DNA of 64,000 bases from Uloborus plumipes (lineage: Eukaryota > Arthropoda > Arachnida > Araneae > Uloboridae): positions 1 to 64,000 of the forward strand of contig JAXGGA010002264.1 of assembly GCA_038373865.1 (NCBI GenBank), in the 5' to 3' direction. The notes under the pieces were generated by a model. The model was not told the DNA's origin and made no database searches. It saw nothing but the letters and a program-made list of their open reading frames with translations. The position numbers and the translations under genes were made by a program. This document shows, piece after piece, positions 57,670-64,000 of the stretch (position 1 is its first letter; each line of letters begins with the position of its first letter).

Positions 57670-60327
57670 TAGGGTGGAGCGAAAAACTTTTTTTTTCAAT
57701 TTTTTTAAGCTTGTATGCGGAAAACGTGCCTTTTGTATACAGAAACAATTCTGCAAAATCACAATACTTTCTAACAATTTTTTGATCTCCCTTCGCCTCA
57801 CTGAAAAATCGACATTTTGAGATTTTATGCCAAAATACTGCATTAAAAGACTTTGTACGGTACTTTGATTGTCCTAAAGTTTTTTTTTTCACCTTTTGCA
57901 TCGATAGGAACTAAAATTGACATTTTTAATGCTTCGCTTTAATTTCGATGGATAGCATTAGTAGTTATTAGGAAAATAACAGGTTTTTCCCGTCTGTTAT
58001 CATTAGTTTTGCAGCAGCCCCTCTGTAAGTAGTAGATATTTAAAGGTTAGTTTCTTTTTATATTGATGGGTTTTCATTTACGACTTTGTGACTAGATTAA
58101 GTTTAAATTCAACACGGCTTATTACGTAATTGCTAATATTAGATAATACTATTGTTATTATATTACAATACGAAATTACGAAGCCATAACTATTTCGGTT
58201 TTCTGTTATATTGGAATCGAATTTTTAAGCTGAAAATCAATTTCAGTTGTATATTTTTTTTCAAAGAGATATTTTTATCATATGAATAATAATATTATTT
58301 TTATATGAATAATAATATTTAATATATTTTTATTATTTATGAAAAAATAAGCATTACATTTGTTGTATAAATCAAATTGATGGCAGTCACAAGAGGCGAA
58401 GTATCATGCGTGATATTTGGCTCTCCAAGAAACTTTCCGTTCAATACTTTCCCACATTTCCACAACAAATAAAATGCGATCCTGAAGGTTTGCAAAGGGA
58501 AAAAAGATAATATCAACTATCGACGCGGAGAATGACTGACTTGCGTAACAAAGCCAAGAGCCTATTTGATCTCAAGAAATGTAAGTGCTTCGACATGACT
58601 TCAAACTGCAAATGCCCTAAAGAATTTAAAGTTCCGGTAAGGGAAGGCATTTTTCTGCATGATCAAAGAGGACAGAGAAATATCATAATCAGTGGTATAA
58701 ATAAGAGGCAGTCGGCGAAATTAAGGAGAAAAATTAAAAGAGAGAAAGCCATTCTCAGTCGAGTAAATAAGCTAAGTATCATATAGAGGAAAAATACATC
58801 CAATTTTGCCGATACTGACAGTATCGAGGAGGAATTTCAATTGTTGGGTAGTGTGACGGATGACGGGTACATACCTGATGAAAATCTAATTGAGACTAAG
58901 GCAAAGAAACTATAAAACGCAAGAAAAGGACAGTCTCTCTACCTTCACTTGATAATGCTTGTGATCAGATCAGAGTCTCGAATAGATCAGCTGCTGCATT
59001 GGCAGCATCAGTTTTGCACAATGTTGGTCTCCTGTCGAAGTAAGACCCATAGAGAAAGAAGAAAAACTCGTAGGAAACTCGAACAAAATGATAATCAGAT
59101 TAATCAGGCTCATCGTGACATAGAGGGAATATGTTTTGATGGTCGAAAATAGCAAACTTGCACACAGGTAGTCGACAGCGACAGCAAGTACCACAGAAAA
59201 CTCCTGACAGGAGAACATAACATATAAGCAACATCGCAGACACAGCCAGGTTCATCTTACTTCAGCCACATTACTCCGACATCAAGCTTCAGCAAAGACA
59301 TTGCTGAGGATTGCCTCTCTAGTTTCATAGAGCAGAATGCACAAATGGAGAGTATTAAAGTTATAGGGTGTGATGGCATGAATGTGAACACAGGTTATAG
59401 AGCAGGTGTTATACAACGACTGGGGGAAACATTAAAGCGTCCTCTGCAGTGCCTGTTATGTCTGCTCCCCGCTAATGAGCTGCTTCTGCGCTATCTTTTC
59501 CATGAATTGGATGGCACGGCTACAGGACCACGGGGACTTTCTGAAGATATCGGAAAGCGGCTTGCTACGTGCACCAATCAGTCTATTACTTCCTTTGAAC
59601 CCATACAGTTCATAGAGGAGTTGTGCCCAATCTGGACCCGAAGAAGTTAAGCACAGATCAACGCTATCTACCGAAAATGTGCAATAGCATTAGCAAAGGT
59701 GAATGTAACTTTACTTTAGCAAATAGAAACCCTGGTAGCCTAATCACTCACGATGGATCACTACAGGCAATAGAGTTCTTAGATTATATATTATTGAATT
59801 GGAACCGTTGGAAAATTTGAAAACTTGAAATTTCCAAATCACACTCAAGACATGGTAAGACATCCTAAGCTGCTGATAGAGGCGGCGAAAGCTGTTTGTG
59901 GGCACACAGCACGAGATGGGTTCGTTCGTACTCGAATTGCTTCGCGTGAGCTAATGCCAAAGTTTGAGACAAAACGTGAATTTTTGCATTTCACTTAGTA
60001 AATATTGCGACGTTTTATTGAATTTTTGCATTTGTGATACAACATTTTGTTTAGTATTTTAAGTTTACTGCATTAATTATTATGTTTGTGATATTTTGTT
60101 GTTCTTGAAGGAGGCTAAACTGAAAAATAGTTTGCCTGATGTACAGTCATTTTTTGCATAATATCACTAAATATTGCAAAATAAAAGGTCGCGAAGGGAG
60201 ATCAAAAAAATTTCAAATCTCTTCAAACTTTCACACTTTGTTTAAGTGACCAAATGGCACATTTTGACACATCAAGCTATTTGAAATTCAAAAAAAAGTT
60301 TTTTTCGGTCATTTTTGCTCCACCCTA
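57670..60327 (+). mobile_element. TAGGGTGGAGC transposon with transposase relic
   Basis: TAGGGTGGAGC (57670) and GCTCCACCCTA (ending 60327) are perfect 11-bp inverse ends. GTGCCCAT is duplicated exactly at 57662-57669 and 60328-60335. Inner parts also pair (GATCTCCCTTCGCCT near 57783 and AAGGGAGATC near 60197). An 8-bp duplication is usual for hAT and P elements. The protein inside fits neither clearly, so the superfamily is open. Confidence 0.88.
58380..59998 (+). pseudogene. Uncharacterised transposase relic, copy B
   Basis: This is the longest copy of the family relic at 248-1325. From 58532 it reads MTDLRNKAKSLFDLKKCKCF, a Cys pattern CKC-x6-CKC (possible zinc site), and FLHDQRGQRN. Later come ICFDGRK (about 59130), SSYFSHITPTSSFSKDIAED (about 59255), VIGCDGMNVNTGYRAGVIQR (59360), and PLQCLLCLLPANELLLRYLF (59430). 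It continues HELDGTATGPRGLSEDIGKR, DPKKLSTDQRYL (59630), LANRNPGSLITHDGSLQA and ARDGFVRTRIASRELMPKF, and ends REFLHFT and TAG at 59996. About six stops or frameshifts make it dead. The Asp in GCDG may be the first catalytic residue of a DDE fold. That is a guess. It occupies the middle of an element with perfect ends, so a transposase role is well supported by context. Confidence 0.8.
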
Positions 60328-61089
60328 GTGCCCATTGAAGTAAAAGAGCTTATCGCAATGCAGCAAATGCAATACGTAGGTTTTCAGAACAAATGTTTTG
60401 CTGACTTTCATACTCAACAACACCAATATTTCCTTGTTTTCTGAATCTACTTCCCAGTTTGTGTTAATTTCTGCTTTTATTTCTTCTTATAAATTGTCAT
60501 TTTCAATATTACATCGTAGGCAGAAAAAAAAACTTTGGTAAAAAAGTATGTACCCTCTGGTGCCTAGCGTCCCTTTTTAGGGACGATTTTTCTTTCTTAA
60601 ATAAAAAATTTATTTTTTACATGATAATTTTTTAACTATTTTTCCCGTCCATTAAACACTATTTGTAACCAGTATACAAAGTATAGTTGAAAAAAAAATG
60701 TCAGGCATTAATGGGTTAAAGTACCAAGGACAGTTCCAACAAATTACTCCCCGCTAAAGGGCTCGCTAAAAAGCTTTCCTGCATCAAAGAATCAATCGAA
60801 TTATTGCACATGCTTCCTCAAAAAAAAAAAAAAAAAAAACGATGTCAAGTAGCGCATACTTAGCACTCTCCCTAAATAACAAATAAAATTCCTTGCCAAA
60901 AACAATTATTTCTAAACCGCTTTCATCATGTAAAATTAATTACAAAATTCTAAACGAAAAAGTTCTTTTAATATTTGGATCGCAGCTAAAAAAGTCCCTT
61001 CTAAAAACAGCAATTGCGCTTTTATTTAAAAACACATTTTCAAAAGGGTATACCAGAGAAAAAATATGTCATTAATAATTAAAATAAAG

Positions 61090-63200
61090 ACAACTGTTAG
61101 AGCTTTGTTGTAACACGTATTCAAAATGACAATGGAAAGAAATAACTCTTTAATTTTAAAAAGTTCAAGAATTGAATTAACGTTTTAATTTAAAATGGCA
61201 ACGGTAAGAAATAAATGTCTTGGAATTTTAAATAGTTCAATAATTTAATTAACGCTTTAATTTAAAATGGCTACGGAATGAAATAAGTCTTGGAATTTTA
61301 AATAGTTCAACAATTTAATTAACGCTTTAAATTAAAATGGCTACGGAAAGAAATAAATGTCTTGGGCAGGAATTCAAGTGAAATAGGCGATCGCAAATTA
61401 CAATCGCTACTGGAAATGAATTACATTAGAACGTTTCTTGATAAAAACATCGGTACGTCAGCGTGACGTTTGCCTATGAAAAACGAGCTAGATAAAACGT
61501 CACAGCCTACTTGGCGAATAAGAGATCACTGACTGCTTGTGAGCTCTTATTGGCTCCACCCGTAGTGACGTCAGTGCCAGATTAAGTTGATGATAATGTA
61601 ATTCACTTCCAGTAGCGATTGCGATTCGAAGCGATTGCAGTGGTGTTTCACTTGAATCCCTGCCTTGGAATTTTAAATAGTTCAATAATTTAATTAGTTT
61701 TAATTCAAAATGGCAACGGTAAGAAATAAGTCTTGGAATTTTAAATAGTTCAACAATTTAATTAACGCTTTAATTTAAAATGGCTACGGAAAGAAATAAA
61801 AGTCTTGGAATTTTAAATAGTTGAATAATTTTATCAACGCTTTAATTTAAAATGGCGACTGAAAGAAATGTTTTGGAATTTTAAATAGTTCAATAATTTA
61901 ATGACCGTTTTAATTCAAAACGGCAACGGTAAGAAATTAGTCTTGGAATTTAAAATAGTGCAATAATTTAATTAACGCTTTAATTTAAAATGGCAACTGA
62001 AAGAAATAAATGTCTTGGAATTTTAAAAGTGCAGTCTTATTGTCTTCCTTAGAAAATTTCGAATCGAATGGTACTATGTTTGATTCTCTACACTCAGCAG
62101 TTTTCGAGGAGTTCAAGCTTCAGACGGACAGACATACGCGGACAGATTTTAATAGTAGTAACTAGCTGCGTGGCCCGGCGTTGCACGGGCTTTAATGTAG
62201 TGAAGACAGTTTGAGAAAACTACTCGCCGTCAAGGCGGCTCGCCTTTACAGAAGCGGGGAAAGTTTCAACAGACTACTCGCCGCCAAGGCGGCTCACCTT
62301 TAAAGTACCAAGGAAAGTTTCAATAAACTAATCCCCGCTAAAGCGGCTCGCTATAAATCTTTCCTGCATCAAAAAGTCAATCGAATTATTTGCACATGCT
62401 TCCTCAGAAATAAAGACGATGTCAAGTAGCGCATACTTAGCACTCTCCCTAAATAACAAATAAAATTCCTTTCCAAAAACAATTATTTCCAAATCGCTTT
62501 CTTGTAAAATTAATTGCAAAATTCTAAACGAAAAAGTTCTTTTAATATTTGGATCGCAGCCAAAAAAAAGTCCCTTCTAAAAACAGTAATTGCAATTTTA
62601 TTTAAAAACGCATTTTCAAAATGGTATACCAGAGAAAAAATGTCATTAATAATTAGAATAGAAACAATTGTTAGAACTTTGTTGTAACACGTATTCAAAA
62701 TGCCAATGGAAAGAAATAACACTCTTTAATTTTAAAAAGTTCAGTAATTTAATTAACGTTTTAATTCAAAATGGCAACGGTACGAAATAAGTCTTGGAAT
62801 TTAAAATAGTGCAATAATATAATTAACGCTTTAATTTAAAATGGCGACTGAAAGAAATAAAATTATTGAATTATTTAAAATTCCAAGACATTTATTAACG
62901 CTTTAATTTAAAATGGCGACTGAAAGAAATAAATGTCTTGGAATTTTAAATAGTTCAATAATTTAATTAACGTTTTAATTAAAAATGGCAACGGTAAGAA
63001 ATGTCCTGGAATTTTAAATAGTTCAATAATTTAACTAACGTTTTAATTAAAAAATGGCAACGGTAAGAAATAAATGTCCTGGAACTTTAAATAGTTCAAT
63101 AATTTAATTAACGCTTTAATTTAAAATGGCAACTGAAAGAAATGTCTAGGAATTTTAAAAGTGCAAAGAATTTAATTAACGTTTTAATTAATATCTTAGC
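61090..63200 (+). repeat. 74-bp AT-rich minisatellite, several blocks
   Basis: The unit is roughly AAAATGGCAACGGTAAGAAA, TAAATGTCTTGGAATTTTAA, ATAGTTCAATAATTTAATTA, ACGCTTTAATTT. It repeats at 61120-61360, 61680-62030 and 62690-63180, with single-base drift and a few shortened units. One unit at about 62856-62895 is partly inverted (TTATTGAATTATTTAAAATT). A related block is at 52865-52990. Confidence 0.85.
61366..61663. mobile_element. 298-bp MITE with 5-bp duplication
   Basis: GCAGGAATTCAAGTGAAA (61366) and TTTCACTTGAATCCCTGC (ending 61663) are inverse ends, flanked by CTTGG (61361-61365 and 61664-61668). The inner parts CAATCGCTACTGGAAATGAA and TTCACTTCCAGTAGCGATTG also pair. It is inserted in the 74-bp minisatellite, whose unit gives the empty site. 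The superfamily is not known to me. Confidence 0.85.
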
Positions 63201-63370
63201 TAATTAACGTCGTACAATTACGCGGTTGGTCTTATTGTCTTCCTTAGAAAATTTCGAGTCGAATGGTATGTTTGATTCTCTACGCTCAGCGTTTTTTGAG
63301 GAGTTCAAGCTTCAGACGGACAGACAGACAGACAGACACAGACAGACACGGACAGATTTTAATAGTAGTA
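62161..63370 (+). mobile_element. Tandem element, copy 3, uninterrupted (1.2 kb)
   Basis: It begins ACTAGCTGCGTGGCCCGGCG directly after the tail of copy 2. It contains two to three 54-bp units, the AT-rich block and a long run of 74-bp units. It ends with CAGACGGACAGACAGACAGA and GGACAGATTTTAATAGTAGT. It is the reference form for the broken copies 1 and 2. Confidence 0.75.
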
Positions 63371-64000
63371 ATAATATATAATTCAAAATATATCTCAAAG
63401 TGTCTAATTTATTTGTGACGTAGAAACATCTGAAAAAGTTTTCTGTTATCAGTTTTCTTCTAATCTATGTACAACTAAATATTATGAACATAAACTCTAA
63501 CAAATAATCAATTAGCAAAAATCCCTTTTAGTTGTAGCTGTTTCGAAAAGGATGTAGAAATTTCGGATTTTTGTAAAAAAAATTTGTAATTTCATTCAAA
63601 TGTAAATGTAACACTAGAAACTTCTTAGCGACATGCAATTAAATTTTAAAACCAATTTTAATTGATGTGTGGACATTCAGATCACTGGTTTTTAGTACAA
63701 CTTTTCCCGATGTGACAACATTACAAATAAATTACAACCATTTTACAATATCTTTTGAATTTGATGATACATATTTTTAGAATTCTTGCATGAAAAGACT
63801 TTATGCATGTTAATAATTGCTTTAACTTATGGCAAAAAAATCTAGCATGAATTTTCAATTTTCAGAGGAATTTATCTCTTTGGTGCCTGAGAATAACAAA
63901 ACAGTTTTTGTTTCGTTTTAAAGGGCAATGTAACACCTTCTTCCTCCATGCAGTTGCAAATTTTTACTAAGTGTTCCCCAGGCTATTTTTGGGGAGTGAA
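63371..64000. other. Right arm of the outer foldback; no gene
   Basis: AT-rich sequence whose last 230 bp mirror 39410-39654. 63371-63770 shows little clear pairing and nothing else recognisable. Confidence 0.6.

Larger units (their letters stand above)
53411..60715 (+). mobile_element. piggyBac-type element, 7.3 kb with nested insertions
   Basis: CCCATTAATGCC (53411) and GGCATTAATGGG (ending 60715) are inverse ends with TTAA on both sides (53407-53410 and 60716-60719). Just inside, GCCTAGCGTCCCTTTTTAGG occurs at 53420, again inverted at about 53773, and near 60550. A transposase relic (57148-57605) confirms the superfamily. Two other elements are nested in it (53998-56843 and 57670-60327). 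Net length is about 1.8 kb. Confidence 0.88.
53160..62160 (+). mobile_element. Tandem element, copy 2, split by a piggyBac element
   Basis: The pieces are 53160-53410 and 60716-62160. The head ACTAGCTGCGTGGCCCGG is followed by four 54-bp GC-rich repeats, a unique AT-rich block (60770-61080) and 74-bp AT-rich repeats. The tail is GGACAGATTTTAATAGTAGT. It is inserted by a TTAA element and a 298-bp MITE. Net length is about 1.4 kb. No reading frame was recognised. Confidence 0.75.
38877..64000. mobile_element. Outer GGGTCATTCC foldback, right end outside the window
   Basis: The left end GGGTCATTCCATATTAATTC is at 38877. The left arm 39410-39654 is matched inversely by 63770-64000: CACTCCCCAAAAACGGCCTG at 39411 against CAGGCTATTTTTGGGGAGTG at 63981, and GTGTTACATTGCCCTTTAAA against its inverse at about 63927. 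The terminus opposite 38877 should lie roughly 530 bp past the window end. All of 39655-63370 lies in its loop. Confidence 0.75.

Overview
This is AT-rich (by eye about one third G+C) nuclear DNA from an animal, most probably an arthropod. The only host gene I can support is a piece of a CLIP-domain serine protease, a type of gene known mainly from arthropods. Its two exons have correct splice sites and compatible phases. The Tc1-type transposase in the first third resembles what I remember of spider Tc1 elements, so a spider or other chelicerate is my best guess. That guess is an inference.

Host gene: exon A (21326-22129) codes for a hydrophilic, acidic stretch and a six-cysteine CLIP domain. 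Exon B (28039-28109) codes for the activation site R-IVGG and the first residues of the catalytic domain. They are joined by a 5.9-kb phase-1 intron. No exon with the catalytic His, Asp or Ser was found downstream, so the next intron probably runs past the window end (at least 35.9 kb). The upstream exons were not recognised.

Almost everything else is mobile DNA, mostly non-autonomous, palindromic (foldback) and nested. Region by region: 248-1325 relic of an unnamed transposase; 1937-7076 foldback holding a CACTA-like element and a GGG-type element that itself holds a piggyBac-like MITE; 7082-7911 deleted Tc1; 8760-11055 non-LTR retrotransposon split by a 1.5-kb Tc1-type palindrome; 11385-14322 foldback around a transposon-protein relic; 15163-19584 GGG-type foldback split by a Tc1 element; 21326-28109 the protease exons with a piggyBac-like element in the intron; 29409-33596 two inverted copies of a TTAA MITE flanking a hAT-like element; 33811-38265 truncated foldbacks and mariner-type palindromes.

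From 38877 to beyond the end lies one very large inverted pair. Its left arm is at 38877-39654 and its right arm at 63371-64000. Between the arms are three head-to-tail copies of a 1.2-1.4-kb minisatellite-bearing element (39655, 53160, 62161). These copies are broken by insertions up to five levels deep. Most insertions can be dated relative to each other because target-site duplications (TA, TAA, TTAA, 4-bp, 8-bp) are intact, and in several cases an uninterrupted paralogous copy shows the empty site.

The most interesting items are: (1) a recurrent foldback family with GGGTCATTCC termini and 4-bp duplications, present six times; (2) an uncharacterised transposase family (motif near GCDGxNVNTG) tied here to TAGGGTGGAGC termini and an exact 8-bp duplication; (3) several loci where one 12-16-bp phrase is repeated inside an element; (4) kilobase-scale near-perfect palindromes in the presumed intron of the protease gene.
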